Source of the DNA: Nocardioides guangzhouensis
GTDB lineage: Bacteria; Actinomycetota; Actinomycetes; Propionibacteriales; Nocardioidaceae
DNA: 64,000 nucleotides
Direction: 5' to 3'
Assembly (NCBI RefSeq): GCF_004519545.1
Contig: NZ_SDKM01000012.1
Span: 62,001 to 126,000, forward strand
The notes under the pieces are model-generated. The model had not been told where the DNA came from and did not search any database. It saw only the letters and a program-made list of their open reading frames with translations. The position numbers and the translations under genes are program-made. This document shows, in pieces, positions 34,080-41,969 of this stretch; the stretch's first letter is position 1, and each line of letters opens with the position of its first letter.

Positions 34080-34994
34080 ATGCACCGCAACATCGCCGCC
34101 GTCATCGTCCTCACCGCCGCATTGCCCGCGGGCGCCGCCATCACCAGCACCGCGCTCGCCCGCACCGAACCTCCTGAGACCGCAGCAGAGGACCGAAGGC
34201 AACGCTCGCGCGACCCACGCGTCGTGCCCGACGCTGCCCGGTCGGCGCCGTCCACCGGGTGCGCGCGGGACCGGGTCATCGTCATCGGCCATCGTGGCAT
34301 CGGTCCGGGCACTCGAACCTTGTACGGCGCCGCCCGTTCCGAGGACACCGTTCCCGCGTTCCGGGCCGCGATGCGCGCCGGAGCGGACGGCTTCGAGACC
34401 GACTTCTGGCCGACCACGGACCACACCGTGGTCAGCCACCACGACGCCACGCTGGCCCGGATGACCAACGGCACCGGGGAGATCCGACGACGCACCTCTG
34501 GCTACGTCCACGGTGTCCGGAACGTCAGCGGCGCACCCGTCCCCACCTTCCGGGGCACGCTGACCAGGCTCCGGGCCACGCGGCCGCACGTGCAGCAGGA
34601 GTTCAAGGACGGCTGGCTGTTCAGCAACGCCGTCCTGCGACGGCTGGCGCGCCACGACCGCGACCTCGTCGGCGACGTCAGCCGGAAGGTCCTGTGGACG
34701 ACCTCGGAGCGCAGCACCCTGCGGCGGTTCCACCGACTGGCCCCCGACATCCCGATCGGTCTCATCGACCGGTCCTCGCGCCGGCCACGGCTGGCGACCG
34801 TCCCGGCCTGGGTGGACGTCGTCCTCATCGAGTTCGGAGCAGCGGACGCCCGCTACATCCGACGGGCCAAGGCTCGTGGGCACCAGGTGTCGCTCCGTGA
34901 GGTCAACACGGTCGACCGAATGCGGCGAGCCGCTCGCATGGGCGCGACCCGCGTCGTCACCGACCATCCCGAGGTACTCGGCCGCGCTTGCTGA
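34080..34994 (+). CDS. Secreted glycerophosphodiester phosphodiesterase
   Basis: A 304-residue GDPD-type TIM barrel with a signal peptide (AAVIVLTAALPAGAAITSTA). Active-site motifs are VIGHRGIG (catalytic His about 70), RSEDTVPAFRAAMRAGADGF with ETDFWPT (metal-binding Glu and Asp, about 108-112) and VVSHHDATLARMTNGTG (second His about 121). It hydrolyses glycerophosphodiesters such as deacylated phospholipids outside the cell, giving glycerol phosphate. The last barrel strands (ATRVVTDHPEVLGR) are complete. GGAG lies 7 nt before the ATG. It follows the secreted barrel-like gene by 134 bp; a shared promoter is possible. Confidence 0.9.
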   Translation: MHRNIAAVIVLTAALPAGAAITSTALARTEPPETAAEDRRQRSRDPRVVPDAARSAPSTGCARDRVIVIGHRGIGPGTRTLYGAARSEDTVPAFRAAMRAGADGFETDFWPTTDHTVVSHHDATLARMTNGTGEIRRRTSGYVHGVRNVSGAPVPTFRGTLTRLRATRPHVQQEFKDGWLFSNAVLRRLARHDRDLVGDVSRKVLWTTSERSTLRRFHRLAPDIPIGLIDRSSRRPRLATVPAWVDVVLIEFGAADARYIRRAKARGHQVSLREVNTVDRMRRAARMGATRVVTDHPEVLGRAC

Positions 34995-35048
34995 CGCCAG
35001 GGGACCCCACCGTCGTTGGGAGTGGAGAGTGGCTGCCGCGGAATGCGG

Positions 35049-35276
35049 CTAGTCCACCTGCCGCTCGACGATCGTCCGTTCCTCCGTCGTGCCGCCCGGG
35101 CCGTCGGTCTCGCGCGTGACCACCTCGCGCCGACGCGCCCGGGAGCGCCAGATGAACGCTGCTCCGCCGAGCATGAGGATCAGGCCGAGGACACGCGTGT
35201 TCAGCCAGTCGGACTCCGCTTTCAGTGCGAAGGCGAAGACCGCGCCGATGATGATGAGGACGATTCCAGGACCCAT
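35049..35276 (-). CDS. DUF6458-like small membrane protein
   Basis: A 75-residue protein with two hydrophobic helices (GIVLIIIGAVFAFAL and LGLILMLGGAAFIW) separated by KAESDWLNTRV, then an acidic/basic tail (RRREVVTRETDGPGGTTEER). The layout matches the actinobacterial DUF6458 family, whose function is unknown. It lies between the convergent phosphodiesterase gene and the GNAT gene on its own strand, 60 bp from the latter. Confidence 0.7.
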   Translation of the reverse strand: MGPGIVLIIIGAVFAFALKAESDWLNTRVLGLILMLGGAAFIWRSRARRREVVTRETDGPGGTTEERTIVERQVD

Positions 35277-35336
35277 GGTGGTGCGGTTCCCCCGAGCCGC
35301 AGTCCTGAAACGACGCGGCGGCCCATGCGGTGCTGT

Positions 35337-35912
35337 TCAGGCGCGATCGCGGCTGGCAGAACCGGCCTCCCCGGCGGGCAGCACCAGGACCTGGACGTCG
35401 GGCCCGTCGTCGCCACGGACCGCCCGGAGCCACTCCGGTCGGGTCCGCACCACCTCGAGCCAGCCCTCGCTGGTGTAGAGGCCGAGGGCTGCGGGACGTG
35501 CCGGGTACACCTCGAGGCAAGGGCGCCGCCCTGCGGCGCGGAGGTCGGCCACCACCGCGTGCATCAGCCTCCGGCCGACGCCCAGCCTGCGGGCGCTGCG
35601 GCCGACGTACAACGTGGAGACCCAGCCGAGCTCGTCGACTGCGCACCCGTGCGCTGCGGCGCAGGCTTGCTCGACCGCAGGATCCGGGTGCCCGGTGGTC
35701 CGGCACACGTGCCCGACCGGCCGACCGTCGAGCAACGCGGTCCAGGCGGCGTCGGCGTCGTCGGCGTGCAGGAACGCCGTGGTGGGCATCGGCAGCGGGT
35801 TGCGCAGCGGGTACGACGACTCCGGCTGCTGGTCCCACAGGATCTCCACCAGCGCGGGCAGGTCCGCGATCGTGCGGGCTCGGATCTCGACGCGCTGCCG
35901 TGCGTCGGTCAT
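35337..35912 (-). CDS. GNAT-family N-acetyltransferase
   Basis: A 191-residue acetyltransferase. The acetyl-CoA site is [20 protein letters not shown] (R-x-x-G-x-G/A type, about residues 113-132), preceded by the strand AVDELGWVSTL and followed by PAALGLYTSEGWLEV, the usual motif-B strand and helix. It transfers acetyl to an unknown amine. The ATG overlaps the stop of the DUF6191-like gene upstream (ATGA), so the two form a small operon. Confidence 0.88.
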   Translation of the reverse strand: MTDARQRVEIRARTIADLPALVEILWDQQPESSYPLRNPLPMPTTAFLHADDADAAWTALLDGRPVGHVCRTTGHPDPAVEQACAAAHGCAVDELGWVSTLYVGRSARRLGVGRRLMHAVVADLRAAGRRPCLEVYPARPAALGLYTSEGWLEVVRTRPEWLRAVRGDDGPDVQVLVLPAGEAGSASRDRA

Positions 35913-36214
35913 CGACGCGTGATGCGAACAGTCCCCGCGTCGAGGGCCACGCGGTGTCCGTCGGCGGGAGCGTCGTCCTCGGACCCCACCCGCCGAACCT
36001 TGTCCGACGCTCGCTGGTCCAGCTCGATCTGCTTGTCCGGCATGGTCAACACGGTCATGAAGTCCAGCCCGGTCGCGGTCCGGCTGGTCCGGCGGCGCCG
36101 GGTGACCACGCTCCGACGGCGCAGGCGTGACGCCGGCTGCTCGACGATCGCCAGCGCGAGCAGCAGGACGACGAGCCCCGGGAAGGTCAGGGCCACGAGC
36201 ATCCCGCTGGTCAC
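35909..36214 (-). CDS. DUF6191-like small membrane protein
   Basis: A 101-residue protein with one N-terminal membrane helix ([20 protein letters not shown]), an Arg-rich inner stretch ([16 protein letters not shown]) and a conserved [20 protein letters not shown] segment near the middle, as in the DUF6191 family. The function is unknown. GTG 36214 gives the best start; an ATG 4 codons later is possible. It overlaps the GNAT gene by 4 nt. Confidence 0.6.
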   Translation of the reverse strand: MTSGMLVALTFPGLVVLLLALAIVEQPASRLRRRSVVTRRRRTSRTATGLDFMTVLTMPDKQIELDQRASDKVRRVGSEDDAPADGHRVALDAGTVRITRR

Positions 36215-36314
36215 GGCTCCACGGTACGTGCCAGCCGTGTGCCGGGTGCGTGGATGGCCGTCCTCCGTCGGCCAGGCGATGGGCACCGGCCGCGCTGCGA
36301 CCTCGCACCTGTCG

Positions 36315-36785
36315 TCAGGTCTCGCCCCCGATGTCGAACTCGTAGGCCTCGAAGACGAGGTCGGATCCTCGCTGACGGTGCCGGACGAGCCGACCGAGCA
36401 GCGTCGTACCCAGGTCGCGCACGGTGTCCACGCCCCCGATGTCGTCCGGTGCGGACAGTCGGGCGAGCAGGTCGTCGACCTGACGGCAGATCTGCCCGTG
36501 CTCCTGGGTGAGGCCGGCAACGACGCCGGACAGCCGCGGCGAGGTCTCGAGGACGTCGCGATAGAGCCCGTCGTGCCCCTCCGTGATCGCGATGTGCCCA
36601 CGAAAGTCCCCGGAGAGCTCCACCAGGGCGACGTGAACACGTTCGGCCCAGCGCGCGCGATCGGCGGTGGCAGGCGCGGCCAAGGCATCCTCCAGCGCGC
36701 TCATCGACTCGCGCAGCTCCGCGCGGTGACGCCGGAGCTCCTCCAGGAAGTCCTGCTCCGGTGTGGACGAACTCGGTTCCATCAC
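36315..36785 (-). CDS. Hemerythrin-like helical protein
   Basis: A 156-residue all-helical protein. The helices [60 protein letters not shown] and [20 protein letters not shown] place His and Glu residues (H20, H and E in the second helix, EH in the third, H and E in the fourth) at positions expected for a hemerythrin four-helix bundle. The iron-binding set looks incomplete, so oxygen binding is uncertain. Two adjacent ATG codons (36785, 36782) are possible starts. Confidence 0.6.
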   Translation of the reverse strand: MMEPSSSTPEQDFLEELRRHRAELRESMSALEDALAAPATADRARWAERVHVALVELSGDFRGHIAITEGHDGLYRDVLETSPRLSGVVAGLTQEHGQICRQVDDLLARLSAPDDIGGVDTVRDLGTTLLGRLVRHRQRGSDLVFEAYEFDIGGET

Positions 36786-36871
36786 GCCTCCCGTCCGCCG
36801 GTCTCTCGTCCACCAGTGTCGCGCGTTGCCGGTTCCCGTGGCGATCGACTGATGCAGGGATCCCGGCGCGG

Positions 36872-36877
36872 TACCGT
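36872..36877 (+). promoter_or_regulatory. -10 box (TACCGT) of a likely leaderless transcript
   Basis: TACCGT is followed by 6 nt and GTG 36884, the start of a small hypothetical gene. This geometry is the main reason for choosing that GTG. Confidence 0.5.
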
Positions 36878-36883
36878 GAGCAC

Positions 36884-37150
36884 GTGCGGGGTGACCGCGT
36901 GGAAGTCGTCATCGATGCCGGCGGAGAGGTCCGGACGTACGACGTCGTGGCCACCCGCAACGGCCGCCGGGTCGAGATCGAGACCGGGCGTGGCGTCGTC
37001 ACCGTGTCCGAGGTGACCCGCAGCGGCACTCCCGTCCGGACCGCCCGCTTCATGGCCAACCGGATCCTGGCCCTGGTCGAGCACCCCGCGGCGGACCAGA
37101 ACATCGCGCGCGAGGACATCGAGCCGCACCTGCCCGGCTCCACGGGCTGA
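36884..37150 (+). CDS. Small hypothetical protein
   Basis: An 88-residue protein without signal peptide or membrane helix. It starts with four or five short strands ([40 protein letters not shown]) and ends in a helix ([15 protein letters not shown]). The layout recalls small DNA- or ligand-binding barrels, but I know of no family match. It has a leaderless-type start and ends 10 bp from the convergent amidase pseudogene. Confidence 0.6.
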   Translation: MRGDRVEVVIDAGGEVRTYDVVATRNGRRVEIETGRGVVTVSEVTRSGTPVRTARFMANRILALVEHPAADQNIAREDIEPHLPGSTG

Positions 37151-37160
37151 CCGGGCAGCG

Positions 37161-38161
37161 TCAGGCAGACACGACGGGCCTGCGATCGGCCCACGGGCGG
37201 GCCTGCTCGAGCTGGGCGGCCAGCCGGAACAGCACGTCCTCGCGACCGAACCGGGCCATGAAGTGCGAGCCCACCGGCAGGTCCTCCGCGGTCCAGGTCA
37301 GCGGCACGGACATCGCGGGGTTGCCGGTGACGTTCGCGGTCACGAGGGGGAACGCCACGAGGTCGGCGGCCACCTTGTTCCCGCGCCACGGTTCCTCCTC
37401 CGTCGACGTCATGGTCCCCAGCTTCGGAGGGAGGGTGCCCAGCGTCGGCGAGAGCCACAGGTCGAAGCCGGCCATGGCCTCGGCGACCTTTCGGGTGAAC
37501 ACCTGCAGGGTGGTCTGCGCCATCAGGTAGTCCCCGCCGGTGACCTGCGTGCCGTGACCCCACAGCGCGCGAGTGAACGGGTCCAGCTCGTCGTCGGTGG
37601 GCTCGCGACCCGGGGTCGCCCGGGCTGGGGCCCGCGGTCGCGTCCAGCAGGCCGGCGCTGTCGCGGACCGAGCGGGTGACGGAGTGCTCGACGCAGCCAC
37701 CGCCCAAGATGTCTCCGTAGTGCGGCCCGTAGGGAGTGCGCGCGCGGGTCGGCTTCAGCCCGAACACGCCGCTGGCCGAGGCGGGGATCCGGATCGATCC
37801 GCCCGCGTCGTTCGCCCCAGCCATGGGAACCATGCGGCTGGCCACCGCGGCTGCTGCGCCACCACTCGAGCCTCCCGTGCTGCGGGCCAGGTCCCAGGGG
37901 TTGTGGGTGGTGCCGTGGAGCCGGGTCTCCACGGTCGGATCATGCCGAACTCGGGAGACCCGGTGCGGCCCAGGATCACCAGGCCTGCCGCGCGCAGCCG
38001 GGTGACCAGGGTGCTGTCGCGGGTGGACACGTAGTCGCGCAGGAACACCGACCCCTCGTGCAGTGGCAGGTCAGCTCGCCCGCGCGCACGAGGTCCGCCT
38101 GGCCGGTGGCCTCGAGCGCCGCGAAGCGCTCGGCGTCCGAAGCGGTCAGGGCTCGGGTCAT
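37161..38161 (-). pseudogene. Decayed amidase-signature enzyme
   Basis: Pieces of an amidase lie in several frames: MTRALTASDAERFAALEATG at the start (38161), [20 protein letters not shown] with [10 protein letters not shown] (about 38050-37940), the signature [15 protein letters not shown] and [20 protein letters not shown] (37910-37770), and the C-terminal part [19 protein letters not shown] to RRPVVSA (37625-37161). The segment that normally holds the catalytic Lys (between the first two pieces) is deleted, about 130 residues are missing after [13 protein letters not shown], and frame changes occur near 37940 and 37640. It was a typical Ser-cisSer-Lys amidase and is now inactive. Confidence 0.82.
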
Positions 38162-38327
38162 GCGGTCAGTGTCCACCCGATCCGCCCACGCCCCGTCGGC
38201 GACCACCGCACGGGACTGCCGGTCACCCACGACGAGCCCGAGCCGAGACCCTTGTCGTGAGTGCAGCACTGCGTGGACGATGAGCCGTACGACGCGTCGT
38301 TGCGTGATTCCGGATGTGGGGGTGCAC

Positions 38328-38435
38328 GTGAGCTACGAACGCACCAAGGCAGTTCTCGTCCTGGGGGCCGCGGCGGTCCTGCTCGGCGCCATCGCCATCT
38401 GGTGGTTCGTGAAGCGTCCGGCTGCGGGCCGCTAG
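38328..38435 (+). CDS. Possible 35-aa single-pass membrane peptide
   Basis: A frame from GTG 38328 (or GTG 38322, two codons earlier) encodes SYERTKAVLVLGAAAVLLGA followed by IAIWWFVKRPAAGR: one hydrophobic helix with flanking charges. A G-rich stretch 5-10 nt before the start could act as a ribosome site. Nothing else is encoded in the 340 bp between the amidase remnant and the dienelactone hydrolase gene. Short, so uncertain. Confidence 0.35.
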   Translation: MSYERTKAVLVLGAAAVLLGAIAIWWFVKRPAAGR

Positions 38436-38502
38436 GCATGTCGCCGACAGGCATGTCGCACCCGAGGGGGACCGAGTCTCGGCCCGGCAGGCGACCCCAT
38501 CC

Positions 38503-39240
38503 ATGAGCTCGCTCGAGTCGTGGAGCCTCGGCAGCCACACGGCAGACGGGATCACGCACCCGACGTACAGGAAGGGCAGCGGGCCCGGCGTCGTCGTGAT
38601 CCACGAGATCCCCGGCATCACGCCCGCGGTGCTCGCGTTCGGCGAGGACCTCGTGGCCTCGGGCTTCACCACGGTGATGCCGTCGCTCTTCGGTCGCCCC
38701 GGGGCCGAGGCCACGATGGTCAGGACCGCCCAGAGCATCGCGCACGTGTGCGTCAGCCGGGAGTTCACGATGTTCGCCCTGGGCCGCACCACACCGGTGG
38801 CCAGGTGGCTGCGGTCGCTGGCCCGTGCGCTGCACGATGAGCTGGGAGGACCAGGGGTCGGTGCCGTCGGCATGTGCCTGACCGGCGGTTATGCCCTGGC
38901 GATGCTCGCCGGCGCGCCAGTGGCCGCGCCGGTGGTCGCTCAGCCCGCCGCGCCCGCTCCGCTGGGCAGGGCGCGTCGAGGCGACCTCGGACTCAGCGCC
39001 CGCGACCTCGAGTCGGTCAGGGCCAAGGTCGAGGCAGGCTGCCAGGTGCTCGGACTGCGCTACGAGAACGATCCAGCTGTCGGCACACGCTTCGACACCT
39101 TGCGCCGGGAGCTCGGCGACAGCTTCATCGCCGTGGAGTTCCCGGGGCGCAAGCACGCGACGCTCACCGAACACCGCCAACAGGCAGGCGTCGACCGGGT
39201 GCTCGCGTTCTTCCACGAGAAGCTCTCGCCGGCACCCTGA
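38503..39240 (+). CDS. Dienelactone hydrolase-family protein
   Basis: A 245-residue alpha/beta hydrolase with the dienelactone hydrolase pattern: GPGVVVIHEIPGITP (oxyanion loop), the nucleophile elbow VGMCLTGGYAL with Cys125 in place of Ser, and the His in FPGRKHATLTEHR near the end. The acid is probably an Asp near DPAVGTRFDTL. Such enzymes hydrolyse lactones or thioesters in aromatic-compound breakdown, but no ortho-cleavage genes adjoin. No clear ribosome site precedes the ATG. The next gene starts 70 bp downstream. Confidence 0.85.
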   Translation: MSSLESWSLGSHTADGITHPTYRKGSGPGVVVIHEIPGITPAVLAFGEDLVASGFTTVMPSLFGRPGAEATMVRTAQSIAHVCVSREFTMFALGRTTPVARWLRSLARALHDELGGPGVGAVGMCLTGGYALAMLAGAPVAAPVVAQPAAPAPLGRARRGDLGLSARDLESVRAKVEAGCQVLGLRYENDPAVGTRFDTLRRELGDSFIAVEFPGRKHATLTEHRQQAGVDRVLAFFHEKLSPAP

Positions 39241-39310
39241 GCGCGCATCGGCTCGACTGGGACGGACCTGGGCACCAGCACGGCGTGCGCCATCGAGAGG
39301 TCCCCTGGTC

Positions 39311-40477
39311 GTGACCGCACGCGTGCTGCCCGTCAACTGGTGTACTGGGGTGATGGACGCCGCCGAGCTCGAGTGGATCGCGTGGACGACGCCGATCACC
39401 ACCTCGTTCGGTGCGGCGCTGGCCACCTCCGACCTCGGGGGTCGCACCGTGGCCTGCCGCCAGCACATCACGGCCGACACGATCTGCATCCTGACTCCGT
39501 TCGTCGAGGCCGGGGTCCGGGTGCGGCTTGCGCCGTGCAACCCCGACAGCACCGACGACCGCGCCGCGGCCCACCTCGCATCGATCGGCGTGGAGGTCCG
39601 GGCGCGTGCCGGGATGAGCGCCGACGAGCTCGACGAGTCCCTGGCGTGGCTCGTCAGCGAACCGGCCGACGCCCTGTGCGACATGGGCGGCGACCTGATC
39701 GCGGCCGCGGCCGCGGCCGGCCACCGGCCCGCCGGAGCGCTCGAGGCGACGACCACGGGTCTGCACCGACTCCGTGGACTGGCGATCCCGTTCCCGGTGC
39801 TCGACTGGAACGGGATCGCGCTCAAGGAACTGATCCACAACCGTCACCACGTCGGCGTCGAGACGTGGCCCGCCTTCACGGCGATCACGGGACTCGCCCT
39901 CTACGGGCGCGAGGTGGTCGTGGTCGGGTACGGACCGGTCGGCCAGGGCGTCGCCGACTCCGCCCGCGACCTCGGCGCCGTCGTGACCGTCGTCGACCTC
40001 GATCCGGTGCGGCTGGTCCAGGCACGGCACGCCGGGTGCCGAGTCGCCGAGATGACCGCCGCCCTCCGCACCGCGAGCGTCATCGTCACGGCCACGGGGT
40101 TCGACGGGGTGCTGGGCGAACGGCAGCTGTCCCAGGTCGCGGAAGGCGCGATCCTCGTCAACGTCGGCCACAGCGACCGAGAGATCGACGTCGCCTGGCT
40201 CGACCGCCATCCGAGCACCCGAGTCCGACGACATCTCGAGCGCTACGAGCTCGACGGTCGGCGGGTGTACCTGCTCAACCGGGGCAGCCTGGTCAACCTC
40301 GCAGCCGGCCTCGGGATCGGTGCTCCCCAGCTGTTCGATCCGTTCGCGGCGATCATGCTGCTCGGGCTCGACGCCATCCTGAGCGGGCAGACCGCAGACC
40401 TGCCGAACGGCGTGCAGCGCTACCCGCATCCGCTGGAGGCGCGCGTGGCGCGGGCGCTCGCCACAGGCTCCGCCTGA
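39311..40477 (+). CDS. S-adenosylhomocysteine hydrolase-like protein with altered active site
   Basis: The 388-residue protein follows the SAH hydrolase plan: CRQHITADTICILTPFVEAG, CDMGGDLI (Asp matching human D131), LEATTTGLHRL (Glu matching E156), the NAD site VVVGYGPVGQGVADSAR and NVGHSDREID (His matching H301). In the catalytic segment NGIALKELIHNRHHVG the Lys (K186) and Asn (N191) are kept but the catalytic Asp190 position is His. The C-terminal His of the adenosine site and the Lys/Tyr tail are absent. It probably oxidises or isomerises a nucleoside-like ligand rather than splitting SAH. GTG 39311 follows AGAGG by 10 nt; ATG 39353 is also possible. Confidence 0.75.
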   Translation: MTARVLPVNWCTGVMDAAELEWIAWTTPITTSFGAALATSDLGGRTVACRQHITADTICILTPFVEAGVRVRLAPCNPDSTDDRAAAHLASIGVEVRARAGMSADELDESLAWLVSEPADALCDMGGDLIAAAAAAGHRPAGALEATTTGLHRLRGLAIPFPVLDWNGIALKELIHNRHHVGVETWPAFTAITGLALYGREVVVVGYGPVGQGVADSARDLGAVVTVVDLDPVRLVQARHAGCRVAEMTAALRTASVIVTATGFDGVLGERQLSQVAEGAILVNVGHSDREIDVAWLDRHPSTRVRRHLERYELDGRRVYLLNRGSLVNLAAGLGIGAPQLFDPFAAIMLLGLDAILSGQTADLPNGVQRYPHPLEARVARALATGSA

Positions 40478-40512
40478 TCGGTGCTCCGTCGTCGCTGGGC
40501 ATACTGAAGGTG

Positions 40513-41271
40513 ATGACCGAACAGGTGGACGCACCGGAGAAGGTCCAGATCGACTGGATCAGGGCGTTCGCGGGTGCTCTGGCCGCCGTGGCCTCGGCGG
40601 TGCTGCTCTCGACCCTCGGAGCCGCCGGGACCATCATCGGAGCTGCCATCGGCAGTCTGGTGGTGACCGTGTCGAGCGCCATGTTCACCCAGGGTCTCAC
40701 CACGAGCAGGCGCCGGCTCGCGAAGAAGCAGAAGGGGGCGGCCGAGAAGGTCGGCATCGCGCAGGCAGAGGTGCTCCGGGCGGCGCGGGCCAGTGACACC
40801 GCTGCTCAGGACAGCCACCTCGAGCACGCCGAGGAGCGGCTCGCCGAAGTGCGCGACGAGCTGGACGAGACGCTGCTGGCAACCGCGCCGGTCAGCTGGC
40901 GCGAACGCCTCTCCCGGCTGCCGTGGAAGCACATCGGGCTCACGACGCTGGGACTGTTCGTGCTCACCCTCGTCGTGATCACCGTCTTCGAGCTCCTCGC
41001 CGGACAGAGTGTCTCGTCGATGACCGGCGGTTCCGACTCCGGCAGCACCACGATCGGGAACGTCGGCAGCCGCGACTCCGGTGGGGACGACCGGCGCGAC
41101 CCCGACGAGCAGCCCAGCGGGTCCACCAGCCCGAGCGAGTCGGTGGAACCGTCCGAGGAACCGACCGGGAGCCCGTCGACGACGGAGAGCCCTGAGCCGT
41201 CTCCCACCGACTCGACGCCCCCGACGGTCGAACCGCCGTCACCGACGCCCGCGGAGACCACGGCACCCTGA
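40513..41271 (+). CDS. Membrane protein with coiled coil and Ser/Thr/Pro-rich tail
   Basis: A 252-residue protein. A first hydrophobic region (GALAAVASAVLLSTLGAAGT and IIGAAIGSLVVTVSSAMF, residues about 19-58) is followed by a charged coiled coil (KKQKGAAEKVGIAQAEVLRA; EERLAEVRDELDE), one more helix (LTTLGLFVLTLVVITVFELL, about 140-159) and an 85-residue tail rich in Ser, Thr, Pro, Glu and Asp. This suggests a membrane-anchored protein with the tail outside. I do not recognise the family. It starts 35 bp after the SAH hydrolase-like gene and may be co-transcribed with it. It converges on the orphan regulator gene. Confidence 0.7.
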   Translation: MTEQVDAPEKVQIDWIRAFAGALAAVASAVLLSTLGAAGTIIGAAIGSLVVTVSSAMFTQGLTTSRRRLAKKQKGAAEKVGIAQAEVLRAARASDTAAQDSHLEHAEERLAEVRDELDETLLATAPVSWRERLSRLPWKHIGLTTLGLFVLTLVVITVFELLAGQSVSSMTGGSDSGSTTIGNVGSRDSGGDDRRDPDEQPSGSTSPSESVEPSEEPTGSPSTTESPEPSPTDSTPPTVEPPSPTPAETTAP

Positions 41272-41276
41272 CCGGG

Positions 41277-41930
41277 TCAGCCGCGCCGGTGCTTCCCGGG
41301 CGAGCTCCGGCTCGTGAGGTGGCCCTGCTCGGGAGCCGGGCTCGTGATCCGACCGATCAGCGCCGCGACCTCGGCTCCCGTGGGTCCGACCTCCATTCCC
41401 ATGCGATCAGCGACCTCACTGTCCGTGAGCCCGTCGAGGACGTGGCCGAGGACCAGCTGCTCGTGGTCGTCCAGCGGTGGAATCGGGATCTGCGAGCGCA
41501 GCCGTCCGATCACGGGCTCGGCCAGGGCCGGGTCGATCATCGACCGGCCGCCGCTGAGTCGGCGAACTGCCCCGATGAGGTCGGCGCTCCGACTCGCCTT
41601 GACGATGTAACCGCCTGCCCCCGCCAGGATCGCGGCAGCCAACGCCTCGTCCTCGTCGAACGACGTCAACAGCAGTCCGCTCACGGACGGGTCGACGGCA
41701 CGAACCTCTCGGCACACCTCGATGCCCGTGCCGTCCTGGAGCTGGAGGTCGAGCACCATGACATTGGTCCCGAGCTCCAGGATCGCCCGCGCGGCCCCCC
41801 GCGCGGAGCTGGAGTCGCCCACCACCTGGATGTCGCGCGCGGCCGCCAGCAGGTCCCGCAGGCCGCGCCGCACGAGGTCGTGGTCGTCCAGCAGGTAGAC
41901 CTTCACGATGTTGGAGACGTAGCCCGCCAT
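41277..41930 (-). CDS. Orphan NarL-type response regulator with an unusual DNA-binding end
   Basis: A 217-residue protein with a good receiver domain (VYLLDDHDLVRRGLRDLL, phospho-acceptor Asp in VMVLDLQLQDGTG, Lys in GGYIVKAS). The C-terminal part, LDDHEQLVLGHVLDGLTDSE followed by VADRMGMEVGPTGAEVAALI, takes the place of a LuxR helix-turn-helix, but the recognition helix is unlike the usual KTVxxHxxxIxxKL pattern. No kinase gene adjoins. It resembles DevR/DosR-like regulators in the receiver. It may bind a different site or act through protein contact. ATG 41930 gives the best start. Confidence 0.8.
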   Translation of the reverse strand: MAGYVSNIVKVYLLDDHDLVRRGLRDLLAAARDIQVVGDSSSARGAARAILELGTNVMVLDLQLQDGTGIEVCREVRAVDPSVSGLLLTSFDEDEALAAAILAGAGGYIVKASRSADLIGAVRRLSGGRSMIDPALAEPVIGRLRSQIPIPPLDDHEQLVLGHVLDGLTDSEVADRMGMEVGPTGAEVAALIGRITSPAPEQGHLTSRSSPGKHRRG

Positions 41931-41969
41931 ATCCCGTTTCTACTCCTCGGACCGAGCCTGCGACTACCG

